The notes beneath the pieces are model-generated. The model was given only the letters and a program-made list of their open reading frames with translations. It was not told where the DNA came from and ran no database searches. Shown in pieces: positions 1 through 8,283 of a DNA stretch of 64,000 bases (its first letter is position 1; each line of letters starts with the position of its first letter). The position numbers and the translations under genes are program-made. This DNA is from Fodinicola feengrottensis (GTDB lineage: Bacteria; Actinomycetota; Actinomycetes; Mycobacteriales; HKI-0501): the NCBI RefSeq assembly GCF_010993775.1, contig NZ_WOTO01000004.1, positions 124,001 through 188,000 on the forward strand, written 5' to 3'.

Positions 1-474
<474 letters not shown>

Positions 475-538
475 TTACTTGAAACCGCTGAGGCCCAGCA
501 GTCCAGCGGTACGCGGGAGCGAGCGCCGACTGAGGTTT

Positions 539-1566
539 TCATGGCTGCCCTCGACTCTCGCCAGCCGAGCCGACTGTCGACCCGCGAACGAGCAGTTCCA
601 CTGGCAGCAGCACGCTGCCATGCACCTGCTCGCCGCGAATCCGGTCCAACAGCAACGTCATCGCGCGCCGCCCGGTCTCCCGCATGGGAATGCGCACGGT
701 GGTCAGGGACGGCGTGACGTACGCGGCGAAAGGCATGTCGTCGCAGCCCACCACGGCGCAGTCATCCGGCACTCGTACGCCCCGCTGGTGCAACGCCGAC
801 AAAACTCCCAAGGCAATCAGGTCGTTGTGGGCGAAAACCGCGGAGATCGTCCGATCGCGCTCCAACAGTTCAAGCGTGGCCCCGAATCCACCCTCGGCGG
901 TCCACGCGGCCTCCACGACATGGTCGGCGCGCAGGCGTACGTCCCGATCGGCCAGCCCGGCCCGAAAACCGCGCGACCGGCTCGTCACCACCCGCCGCTG
1001 CGCCGGGCCGCGGCCACCATCGCGACATTGTGCCGACCCAGCTCGACCAGGTGGTTCGCGACCATTCGACCGGTGCCGCCGTGGCTCGATCCGACCACCG
1101 GCACCCCGCCGCCGGGCACATGGTGAATGCTCACCGCCGGCACCTGGCCACGCAGCAGAACACCGATCTCGGCGTTCTTCTCCATTCTGGGCGCCGCGGA
1201 CAGAATGCCGTCCACTCGCCTTTCCAACAGTTTCCGAACAAACAAACCCCGGCCCATCCTCGCCCAACGCGGTGCCGATGATGACCGCGTGACCATTCCC
1301 GCGGGCCTCTTGTTCAGCGCCCACCACGAACTGTGCGAGTGCCCAGTCGTCGAGATCGTCGGCGACAATGCCAATGGAATATGTCGAACGGCCCAACAGG
1401 CCGCGCGCCACCGCATTCGGGACATAACCCAGTTCTTCCGCCGCCGCCAGGATGCGCTGCCGGGTGGCGTCGGAAACCGCGACCGGCGCGCCTTTGAGAA
1501 CCTTGCTGACCTGGTCTGGAAACTGACGCCCGCGTGCGCCGCGACATCCTTGAGCGAGGCGTACAC
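539..1566 (-). CDS. LacI-family transcriptional regulator (frame breaks)
   Basis: The product begins MYASLKDVAAHAGVSFQ, continuing after a break near 1515 as TVSKVLKGAPVAVSDATRQRI, which is the LacI helix-turn-helix plus hinge. The effector-binding domain follows (LGYVPNAVARGL, SIGIVADDLDDW) and ends with FAHNDLIALGVLSALHQRGVRVPDDCAVVGCDDMPFA. Two further breaks, near 1260 and 980, displace the middle third; the missing piece is readable in another frame (RRVDGILSAAPRMEK). Total length of about 342 codons is normal for the family. It precedes the GH51 gene on the same strand and probably represses arabinoside use. A perfect palindrome lies 30 bp upstream of the start, suggesting autoregulation. 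Confidence 0.8.
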
Positions 1567-1596
1567 ACACCGGCCTCCTCACCACGCGGGCCACCC

Positions 1597-1616
1597 GTAG
1601 GCGAACGTTCGCCTAC
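1597..1616. promoter_or_regulatory. Perfect 20-bp palindrome, probable LacI operator
   Basis: The sequence GTAGGCGAACGTTCGCCTAC is a perfect palindrome with a central CG step, the usual symmetry of LacI-family operators. It lies 30 bp upstream of the LacI start at 1566, so the regulator probably binds here to control itself and the GH51 gene behind it. Confidence 0.6.
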
Positions 1617-1690
1617 CGGGAGGATGCCATTAACAGGTGATCCAGGCAACAGGCGTACGACCGATGGCGTGGTCCACTTCAGGCCATCGG

Positions 1691-3170
1691 CTACTCCTTG
1701 TCGACTCCGGTGAAAACGTGGGTCGATTCACCGGAGGACGCCGGATCAACCACAGCCAGCACCTCGTCGCCGGCCTCCAGAGTGGTGTCGCTCCGGACCG
1801 GCAACAACCGGCCGTCCCTTACGACAATGCTGATCCAGACGTCCTCGCCGAGGTCCAGGTCCTGAATAGCGGTCCCGTCCGCGGCCGATCCGGCTTTCAC
1901 GAAAAACCTGGTCACACCGTCGGGTTCCTCGCGCAGCCGGACGCCCAAAGACCACGTTCTGGCTCCACCAAACGCATCGGCACTCCCGCTTTGTGCGCGA
2001 GAAACGGCACCAGTCCGCCCTGCACAATCACCGAGAACGCGACCACCACGAAAATGATGTCATAAATCTGCGTCGCCCCAGGCAGACCGGAGGCAAGCAC
2101 GAACGTACCCAACAGAATGGGTACGGCGCCCTTCAACCCTGACCACAGGACGAAAATCCGTTCCCCCCCCCAGTGCAGCTTGACCGGCAACAGCAAAATC
2201 CCCACCAGGAGCGGCCGGACCAGGAAAGCCAGCAAAACCGCCAGCACCAGCCCGATTTGCCACGCGTGCCCGTCAGGCAGTGATCGCAACGAAACAGTCA
2301 ACCCCAGCACGGTGAACGCGACGATTTCTCCCAAGCTGGCAAGCGAACCGTGGAACCGCTCGATCTCCCGCTTGTACGGCGCTCGTACGTCACCGAGAAT
2401 GATGCCGGCCACGAAAACCGCGAGAAATCCGGACCCGTGAGCGAAAGTCGCGACTCCATAGATCACGAAAACGCTGGCGAGCGTACGCAGTGCGTAAAGT
2501 CCCTCGCTGGGCAAAAACGGCACCCGCCGAATGAAAAGAGACAGCCCGAAACCGCCGGCGATCCCGACCGCCGCGCCGACCACCATCTGCAGCGCGAACT
2601 CCCCCACCCCGGTCCACACCGCACCGAGGCCACTGGCGCCGCTCGCCGCCAGCAACGCCACCATCAGGGCGATGCCAACCGGGTCGTTGGCGCCGGACTC
2701 GCCTTCCAGGATCACTCCGGACCGGCCGGAAACCTCGCGGCGACCGAGCACCGAGAAAACCACGGCGGGGGGTCGGTCGGCGCCAACGCCGTCCCGATCA
2801 GCAGCGCTGGCACCCAATCCAGGCCGAACAGAAAATGCGCCAGCACCGCCACCGCGGCGGCCGTGACCAACGTGCCGGCGGTGCCGATCCACACGATCGC
2901 CCCAGCCGCCGACCGCAACCGACGACGGCCGATGTGCATGCCGCCGTCGAAAAGAATGACGGCCAGCGCGACCGTCACGATCCGCTGCACGGTTTCGATC
3001 GGGACGACCCGCAGCTGCGGCACCACATCCGAGGCGACCGCGGCGGCCAACAGGAACAGCGCCGGCGCCGGCACCCGCAGCCGGGTGCTCAACCGGTTCG
3101 ACAACACGGCAAGCAGCATCGCGGCCGCGACCAGCCCCACCAGCACCCCGAAGGGCATCACATCCGACAC
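1691..3170 (-). CDS. Cation/proton antiporter (CPA/NhaP type) with C-terminal TrkA_C domain
   Basis: An inner-membrane monovalent cation/H+ exchanger. The N-terminal half has repeated hydrophobic helices and the motifs VILFDGGMHIGRRRL and ALLIGTALAPTDPP. After a break near 2760 the frame continues ILEGESGANDPVGIALMVALL, the ND-containing transport core of CPA antiporters, then further helices to about 1980. A second break near 1950 leads into a cytosolic TrkA_C-like domain (FFVKAGSAADG, LGEDVWISIVVRDGRLL, L.AGDEVLAVV) that senses ligand or cation. GTG at 3170 is preferred because GGGAG lies 7 nt upstream; ATG 3158 is an alternative. K+ versus Na+ preference cannot be told. It is transcribed convergently with nothing nearby and is likely a stand-alone ion-homeostasis gene. 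Confidence 0.8.
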
Positions 3171-3255
3171 GCCAAAACTCCCGTCGACCGGAACCCGGAC
3201 CGCGGTCGCGATCCGGGTTCGCCGACCAGACTTCCCGGCACACCGGTGATCCACC

Positions 3256-4059
3256 CTACCTGGCGGTGAAGTCAGCCGCGTGATCACGAGCCCACGTCAG
3301 GAACGTACGCGCCGGCCGGCCGGCGACCTCCTGGACGGTGTTCGTGATGGGCACCGGGACCATCTGTTCGTACGCGTCGAAAAGTACGTCCACAAAGGAC
3401 TCCGGGAAGTCGTCCGCCACCATCTGGGCGCGCGCCCGAGGCCGGTCGACTTCCTCCCAGCGCAGCGGCCGGCCGATCGCCTCACCAATGAGACGGACCT
3501 GGTCGGCCTGCGCCACCAGCTCAGGCCCGGTCAGGTCGTAAACCGCACCCGCGTGCCGGCCGTCGAGCAGCGCGCGTACGGCCACTGCCGCGATGTCCGC
3601 CTCGTGCAGCATCGGCATCGCGACCTGCCCGTACGCACCGCGGACGATATCGCCGGCGCGGATCTGCGGCGCCCACCAAAGCGCGTTGGCGGCGAAGGTG
3701 CTCGGCCGGATGAAGGTCCACTCCAGACCGGACCGTCGGAGCAGCTCAATCTGCTGGTCGAAGGTGCAGTCACGGACGCCGCCAGACCCCAGGAACACCA
3801 CCGGCCGACCGATCGCTTCGAGCACCGCGGGCAGCGTCTCGGCGGTGTGCAGCGGCCAGACAAGAAAGACGGCCGACACGTCAGCGGCGGCCAGCGATTC
3901 GGGCTTCTCGAGGTCGCCGTACGCGGCCTCGACGCCAGCCGGGAGCGATGCATCGGGACGGCGCGTCAGAGCGCGCACCCCGACGCCTTTGGCCAGCAAT
4001 TGCTTGACGACCTGACGGCCCACATTGCCGGTCGCACCGGTCACCAGGATCTCGCGCAT
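3256..4059 (-). CDS. NAD(P)-binding NmrA-like reductase/epimerase
   Basis: An intact 267-residue cytosolic protein. It begins MREILVTGATGNVGRQVVKQLL, a Rossmann fold with the GATGNVG dinucleotide loop. It continues with the atypical short-chain dehydrogenase pattern of the NmrA/NAD(P)H:quinone oxidoreductase type (YGDLEKPESL, GLEWTFIRPSTFAANALWW, ADIAAVAVRALLDG). There is no clear YxxxK catalytic pair, so it may be a redox sensor or a small-molecule reductase. It diverges from the Lrp/AsnC gene starting at 4174 across 114 bp, so the regulator may control it. Confidence 0.8.
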   Translation of the reverse strand: MREILVTGATGNVGRQVVKQLLAKGVGVRALTRRPDASLPAGVEAAYGDLEKPESLAAADVSAVFLVWPLHTAETLPAVLEAIGRPVVFLGSGGVRDCTFDQQIELLRRSGLEWTFIRPSTFAANALWWAPQIRAGDIVRGAYGQVAMPMLHEADIAAVAVRALLDGRHAGAVYDLTGPELVAQADQVRLIGEAIGRPLRWEEVDRPRARAQMVADDFPESFVDVLFDAYEQMVPVPITNTVQEVAGRPARTFLTWARDHAADFTAR

Positions 4060-4173
4060 CTCAGCCCCACAGAAGTCAGCGGTTTCGGTTCCGCCAGCAT
4101 GGGATGGAACCAGCTTGTGCAACCAGCCGAAACAGCGAAGGCGACGAAATCCGCCAATCGGTACGATCGTGGG

Positions 4174-5142
4174 GTGGAATCTTCCATGGATGATCTCGAC
4201 CGGGCGTTGGCGGACGCGCTGCGGATCAACGGTCGCGCGCCCTTCGCGCGGATCGCCGACGTGCTCGGCGTCTCGGAGCAAACCGTCGCCCGCCGCTACC
4301 GGCGACTGCGCTCGGCCGGCATCCTGCGGGTTGTCGGCGGCGTCGACGGCGCCCGGCTCGGCTATTCGTCGTGGACGATCCGGCTGCGTTGCACCCCGGA
4401 CGCGGCCACCGCCATCGCCGCCGCGCTGGCCCGCCGGCCGGACACCTACTGGGTGCACATCCTGTCCGGCGGCACCGAGATCTCCTGTTTCATCCAGGCG
4501 CATACGACTGAGGAACGCGACGACGCTCTGTTGCTGGAAAAACTGCCGAGGACGACCCGGGTGCTCGCGATGACCGCGCACGCGATGCTGCGCGGTTATG
4601 CGGCGCCCAGCGGCTGGTCTGGCATAGCCCGACTTTCCGCCGCTCAAGTGGAAAAACTGCGGCCACCACAGCCGGAGGCGGCAACCGGGACGACTGAGCT
4701 CACGGACCCGGACCAGGCGCTGCTGGAAATCCTGGCGCGGGACGGACGAGCCGGGCACGCCGATCTCGCGGCGGCGACCGGCTGGTCGGAGTCGACCGTA
4801 CGACGGCGGATCGACGGTCTTGCGCGGGCCGGCATTCTCCGCTACGAACTCGATATTTCGCCGGAAGCGCTGGGATTTCACGCCGAAGCGCGACTGTGGA
4901 TGACCGTCCGACCAACCGGTCTGATCGCGGTCGCGCAGGCGATGGCCAACCACCCGTATGTGCAGTTCGCCGCCGTGACCACCGGACCGACGAACCTGAT
5001 GGTGGCCTTGGCATGCCCCGACTCGGACGCCCTTTTTGACTGCGTCACCGGAGAAATCGGATCATTCGAAGATGTCCAGACACTCGAAACAGCACCGCTG
5101 ATCCGTACGGTCAAACGTACGGGAGCGGTGCTGCCTCGATGA
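4174..5142 (+). CDS. Lrp/AsnC-family regulator with two HTH-ligand modules
   Basis: About 322 residues, twice the usual Lrp/AsnC size, with two complete modules. The first helix-turn-helix is LDRALADALRINGRAPFARIADVLGVSEQTVARRYRRL (residues ~7-45) followed by a RAM-like domain. The second is DQALLEILARDGRAGHADLAAATGWSESTVRRRIDGL followed by a second ligand domain ending VQTLETAPLIRTVKRTGAVLPR. Such double proteins are common in actinobacteria and usually control a neighbouring gene in response to an amino acid or related ligand. GTG 4174 is taken as start; ATG 4186 in the same frame is possible. The divergent NmrA-like gene is the obvious target. Confidence 0.85.
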   Translation: MESSMDDLDRALADALRINGRAPFARIADVLGVSEQTVARRYRRLRSAGILRVVGGVDGARLGYSSWTIRLRCTPDAATAIAAALARRPDTYWVHILSGGTEISCFIQAHTTEERDDALLLEKLPRTTRVLAMTAHAMLRGYAAPSGWSGIARLSAAQVEKLRPPQPEAATGTTELTDPDQALLEILARDGRAGHADLAAATGWSESTVRRRIDGLARAGILRYELDISPEALGFHAEARLWMTVRPTGLIAVAQAMANHPYVQFAAVTTGPTNLMVALACPDSDALFDCVTGEIGSFEDVQTLETAPLIRTVKRTGAVLPR

Positions 5143-5150
5143 AATCGAAC

Positions 5151-5429
5151 CTACTTGATCATCGGTCCGAGGTTCTTTGCGTGCGACTGCACGAACACCT
5201 GTCCGTTGCTGTCGCCCGTCACGTGCACGACCTCGGTGGTCCTTGACATGGTGCCGGCCGGAATCAGTGTGACGGCCGGATCCACTTTCACGTTCTTCTG
5301 CTTCAGGTGCATAGCGAAGACGTCTTGCGGAGCGTTGGACGCACTAGCGGCCGCCGCTACGTAGACATTCCTCGTACCATCGGCATTGTTCAGAATAAAG
5401 GCTATGCCGCGATCAGTGGGCAAGCTCAT
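5151..5429 (-). CDS. Small protein of unknown function, last gene of the mau-like operon
   Basis: A 92-residue intact protein that I do not recognise. It has no signal peptide or cysteine. The sequence alternates short hydrophobic stretches (GIAFILNNADGTRNVYVAAA, KVDPAVTLIPAGTM, VVHVTGDSNGQVFVQSHAKNLG) and looks like a small beta-rich cytosolic fold. Its ATG start lies inside the end of the 149-residue gene (17-bp overlap) with AAAGGA upstream, so the two are translationally coupled. Position at the end of the operon that carries MauE- and thioredoxin-like genes suggests a role in the same unknown process. Confidence 0.65.
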   Translation of the reverse strand: MSLPTDRGIAFILNNADGTRNVYVAAAASASNAPQDVFAMHLKQKNVKVDPAVTLIPAGTMSRTTEVVHVTGDSNGQVFVQSHAKNLGPMIK

Positions 5430-5862
5430 GATGTTTTTTCCTTTCCAAGTCAGCGCCGGCGACGCCGGCGGTAGGCGATGGGGCAGCGGCGACCAACGGG
5501 TCCGCGGAAGTGGCCGGCGTGCCGAACATGATCGCGCGCCAGTCGCCGCTGTAGGAATAGATGCCGCACGACGTCTGGATTCCCAGCCGAGCCGGAACCC
5601 GCGCCGCCATAATATGCGCGTTCACCTTTCCCATGTCATAGATGTCGTCCAGGTGCCGCCAGAGCGTAATGCTCAGCATCGTCCGCTGCCGCCACAGGAT
5701 CACCGCTTTGCCCCCGACAAAGCCAGGAGCCTGCCGGCGCACCTGACGCTTGATGTGGATGTGCAGAACCATCAGCCGGAACAATCCACTCAGCGACGGG
5801 CACGCGAACCTGGTGATGACCACCTGACCGCGTTTGTCGCTGACTCTTTCATGATTGCTCAT
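5413..5862 (-). CDS. Conserved-looking 149-residue protein, possible ABM-fold enzyme
   Basis: Intact, 149 residues. The middle (FVGGKAVILWRQRTMLSITLWRHLDDIYDMGKVNAH, then GIQTSCGIYSYSGDWRAIMFG) recalls the ferredoxin-like antibiotic-monooxygenase/CrtA-like fold, where SITLW- is a core strand and the 'LDDIY-M' helix follows. That assignment is a guess from pattern. Two histidines (NAH and the C-terminal HHELAH) and one cysteine pair with tyrosines are present. It starts 4 bp after the membrane gene ends and overlaps the 92-residue gene by 17 bp, so it is clearly part of the operon. Confidence 0.6.
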   Translation of the reverse strand: MSNHERVSDKRGQVVITRFACPSLSGLFRLMVLHIHIKRQVRRQAPGFVGGKAVILWRQRTMLSITLWRHLDDIYDMGKVNAHIMAARVPARLGIQTSCGIYSYSGDWRAIMFGTPATSADPLVAAAPSPTAGVAGADLERKKHHELAH

Positions 5863-5866
5863 GCCG

Positions 5867-6519
5867 CTACGCTCCCAACGCGATGTAAACGGCGACTCCG
5901 ACCAACGCGACTCCGGTGGTACGCCGCACGAGATGGAACCACGGTTGCCGGAAATCCCCCAACAGCGACGGCCTTCGCAGCTGGAAGAGAATGCTGCGAC
6001 CGACGATCGTCAGCACCCCCCGGTGGTCATCCCGCACAAGGTCAACCAGGACGCGCTCGGAGCCAGCAGCACCAGGCCGGTCAACGCCGCCCACGTCAGC
6101 GAGGTCGATTTCTGCGTGGTGAAAAGCAGCGAAAGGTCGAAACCCCACACCACTCCCAACTTGCCCGGCGGCATGGTTTTCAAGTACTGGACAGGAACCT
6201 GACGCCAGATGTGCGGCGTCTTGGCGGCCAGGTCGGCCACCGCGAAACCCACCAGCACCACGCCAGCGGCAATCTGCCGTACCAGTGGAGGCAGCAGCCA
6301 GGAAGCCAGCGATCCCAGCCCGAAAGCCACCGTCGCCAACAAAGCCGAAGCGACCATGCCTCCGACCCACAGACCAGCCAGAAATCTCGCGCCCTGGAAT
6401 TTGCTGCGCCTGAGCATAGGACCGGCGACCCCGGCCATGGATTGGCCTCAAGGGCTGAAAATCTGCAGGATCGCGGCCACGCCACCGATCACGAGCCATA
6501 CGGCCACCTGAGAGTCCAC
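5867..6519 (-). CDS. Polytopic membrane protein of the mau-like operon (in-frame TGA and one frame break)
   Basis: The product has about five to six hydrophobic helices: QVAVWLVIGGVAAILQIF, FLAGLWVGGMVASALLATVAFGL, SWLLPPLVRQIAAGVVLVGFAVADL, LSLLFTTQKSTSLTWAALTGLVLL, and after a break near 6055 a last segment TTGVALVGVAVYIALG. A possible GTG start at 6519 reads 24 codons into an in-frame TGA at about 6449; ATG 6438 lies just after it in the same frame. Either translation starts at 6438 and the first helix is separate, or the TGA is a mutation or sequencing error. No cysteine pair marks it as CcdA. The position is near where MauF occurs in mau loci, but similarity to MauF is unproven. Confidence 0.55.
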
Positions 6520-6551
6520 CTGTCGCTTTGGGTTGGCAGGCCTACGCTGAC

Positions 6552-6875
6552 CTAGTTGTAGTGGCAGTCCGCGGCCGAATACTGGTCACCCGACGTCTCG
6601 CAGCAAGAGCAATGCAGGAATCCACCTGGCTCAGAGCAGTACCAGATGTAGGCGGCGTGCGCGTGGCAGTAGTCGTACGTGGTGTTGGCCGGGTAGTGGG
6701 CGAGGTTGCAGCAGTTCGGGCCGTTGGGCGACGCCGGCGCGGCAGACGCGGCCTTGGGTTTGCCGCCGAAGACGCCGGCCGAGACCAGCACGCCGGTGGC
6801 GCCGATCGCGGTCAGGATGCGCCTGCGGAGCACTGGCTTCTCGATCACTCCAGGAGTTTGTTCTGGTGCGGTCAT
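6552..6875 (-). CDS. Small Cys-rich Tat-exported protein in the mauA position
   Basis: 107 residues. The ATG at 6875 has GGAAGGAG 5 nt upstream and overlaps the stop of the thioredoxin-like gene (ATGA). The N-terminus VLRRRILTAIGATGVLVSAG fits a twin-arginine signal, with a likely cut in KAASA-AP. The mature part of about 62 residues has eight cysteines (NCCNL, YDYCH, IWYCSE, LHCSCC, ADCHY) and a single tryptophan. Exported Cys-rich proteins behind MauE and MauD are normally methylamine dehydrogenase light chains, which also use a Tat-like leader; the IWYC..E..G...HCSCC stretch recalls the IIWC...HC end of that chain. It is shorter than a light chain, and with only one Trp it cannot form a tryptophan tryptophylquinone cofactor. 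Function unknown. Confidence 0.75.
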   Translation of the reverse strand: MTAPEQTPGVIEKPVLRRRILTAIGATGVLVSAGVFGGKPKAASAAPASPNGPNCCNLAHYPANTTYDYCHAHAAYIWYCSEPGGFLHCSCCETSGDQYSAADCHYN

Positions 6876-7404
6876 GACACTCCTTCCAGTACGGTGGAAA
6901 TCCGTCCGAGCAAGGGCTCGAGCCTGCTGAACGAATACGCCTCGACCAGGACACCGTCCTGGAAGCGCAGCGCCGTCGGGCTCGTTTTGACGCCGAAATT
7001 CGTCGAAACCCAACTGCCGCGGCGGCGTCGACGAGATGCGGCAGATGGCCAATCGAGTGCTGGCCGACGAAATCCTCACCGACCTGCGCCACCCCGCAGG
7101 ACACCACGACACCGATGTCCGCCAGCTTTTCCGGGCGGTAGTTCGCCAGTTCGTCAGCCACGCTGTTGCAAGTGCTGCAGATGGAACTCAACACCAGCAC
7201 AGTCGCCGAACGGCGATGCGCGAGACCACCAAGGGCTTCCGGCCAGTCGTTCATCACCGCGCCAGCGATGAAATCACTGTGCGACGCGACGCCGGGATCG
7301 TCCGCGGGGACCGGGATTCGAGTGGACAACTCACCCACCATGGCGAAAAGCACCACTACCGCGGCCGTCAGAAGAAGCAAAGCCAGAGCACCAACAACGA
7401 TCAT
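6872..7404 (-). CDS. Membrane-anchored thioredoxin-like protein, MauD/TlpA type (one frame break)
   Basis: The N-terminus is a membrane anchor (residues 1-24), followed by an extracytoplasmic thioredoxin fold with the redox pair CSTC at residues 76-79 (VLSSICSTCNSVADEL). A missing G in GTTGGGTTTC near 7005 shifts the frame; the correct frame continues STNFGVKTSPTALRFQDG, where TSPTAL supplies the cis-proline loop, and ends VLEGVS with its TGA overlapping the next ATG. MauD-type proteins introduce or isomerise disulfides in the exported methylamine dehydrogenase light chain, so the Cys-rich neighbour is the likely client. It lies 38 bp downstream of the MauE gene. Confidence 0.75.
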
Positions 7405-7442
7405 GTGGCCGACTCCGATCTGTTAAGAAACGTTCCCGGCGA

Positions 7443-7952
7443 TCACCAGGATCTGCTTGCGATGCGAGAGATGAGGAGCCAGCCCGCCGACAGCACGACG
7501 GCCGTCAAGGCACTGCCAACCGCCCATGTCTGCGCGTCGAGCACTGGCCATACGACCAGGTTCGCAGCCCCAGCGGCCACCAGCGCCACGCCCATCATGA
7601 TGTTGGTGAGCCCCAACGGTTTCGTGCTTTCCGCACCGAAGCAGCCGCAAGGCTCGCTGCTGCCGCGCACCATGCCGGCGACACCGAGCACCACAAAACC
7701 GGCGCCCAGCAACGCGACCAGGAACTGGCCAGGGAGCCGCGCCGGAGGGATCGCATACGTGAATGCCGCCACGAACTCCAACGCGGCCAACACCCGTACC
7801 GCGACGGGGAGCTTGGGCGGCAAGGCTGGCACCAGCTCACGCAACGCACTCGCGGTCGTCGAAGGTTTGACGATCTTTGTCGCGGCAGCCCTCAACAAGA
7901 TCGTCACCAGTACCGCATTGGCGCAGATGAGCGCCAGGTCGACGAGTATTAT
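7443..7952 (-). CDS. MauE/DoxX-family redox membrane protein; apparent ATA start
   Basis: About 169 residues with four predicted membrane helices (LALICANAVLVTILLRAAA, LPVAVRVLAALEFVAAFTYAI, FLVALLGAGFVVLGVAGMV, IMMGVALVAAGAANLVV). The motif EPCGCFGAES after helix three is the cysteine signature of MauE-like proteins, which act with MauD in disulfide formation outside the membrane. The strongest ribosome site, GGAGGTGAT at 7956-7964, lies 7 nt before ATA at 7952 (a second ATA follows at 7949), and no ATG, GTG or TTG is suitably placed. The start is therefore either non-canonical or miscalled. First gene of the operon. Confidence 0.75.
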   Translation of the reverse strand: MILVDLALICANAVLVTILLRAAATKIVKPSTTASALRELVPALPPKLPVAVRVLAALEFVAAFTYAIPPARLPGQFLVALLGAGFVVLGVAGMVRGSSEPCGCFGAESTKPLGLTNIMMGVALVAAGAANLVVWPVLDAQTWAVGSALTAVVLSAGWLLISRIASRSW

Positions 7953-8034
7953 TGGATCACCTCCAGTTTTCCGTGCGGGTCGGACGAACCACAGCCAGAA
8001 GCACCTTTTGGTGAAGACTTGAACTAAGTAAAGG

Positions 8035-8064
8035 CAGAAAACGTTATCTGTCAAGAGCAAACGG
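8035..8064 (-). promoter_or_regulatory. Sigma-A-like promoter of the mau-like operon
   Basis: On the minus strand TTGACA (8064-8059) and TACTTA (8040-8035) are separated by 18 bp. This is the best consensus promoter in the intergenic region and lies about 80 bp upstream of the MauE-like start, leaving a leader of roughly 75 nt. The divergent stretch 8070-8280 contains no gene that I can support. Confidence 0.55.
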
Positions 8065-8283
8065 CCACTGTGGTCAAACTGGCAGTTGGCGAACACCGTC
8101 CCGGAGAATTCGGCCTTATCGCGAGACGACTGTCAAGAGTCAATGACCACATGAGGATCGGCTCGTGGTGGCCAGAACCGGACCGAAGTCGAAGGCGACA
8201 GACCGATCACTTTACCGATAAAATCGGTGCCGGCGACAGCCGTCGCCGTGCCCACAGTCATTGCCCACTTGGGGGTTCAGCGA

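Noticed and set aside
5151..7952. Functional methylamine dehydrogenase operon
   Set aside because: MauE- and MauD-like proteins are present, but the heavy chain, MauG and a light chain with two tryptophans are absent, so methylamine oxidation by a TTQ enzyme is not supported.
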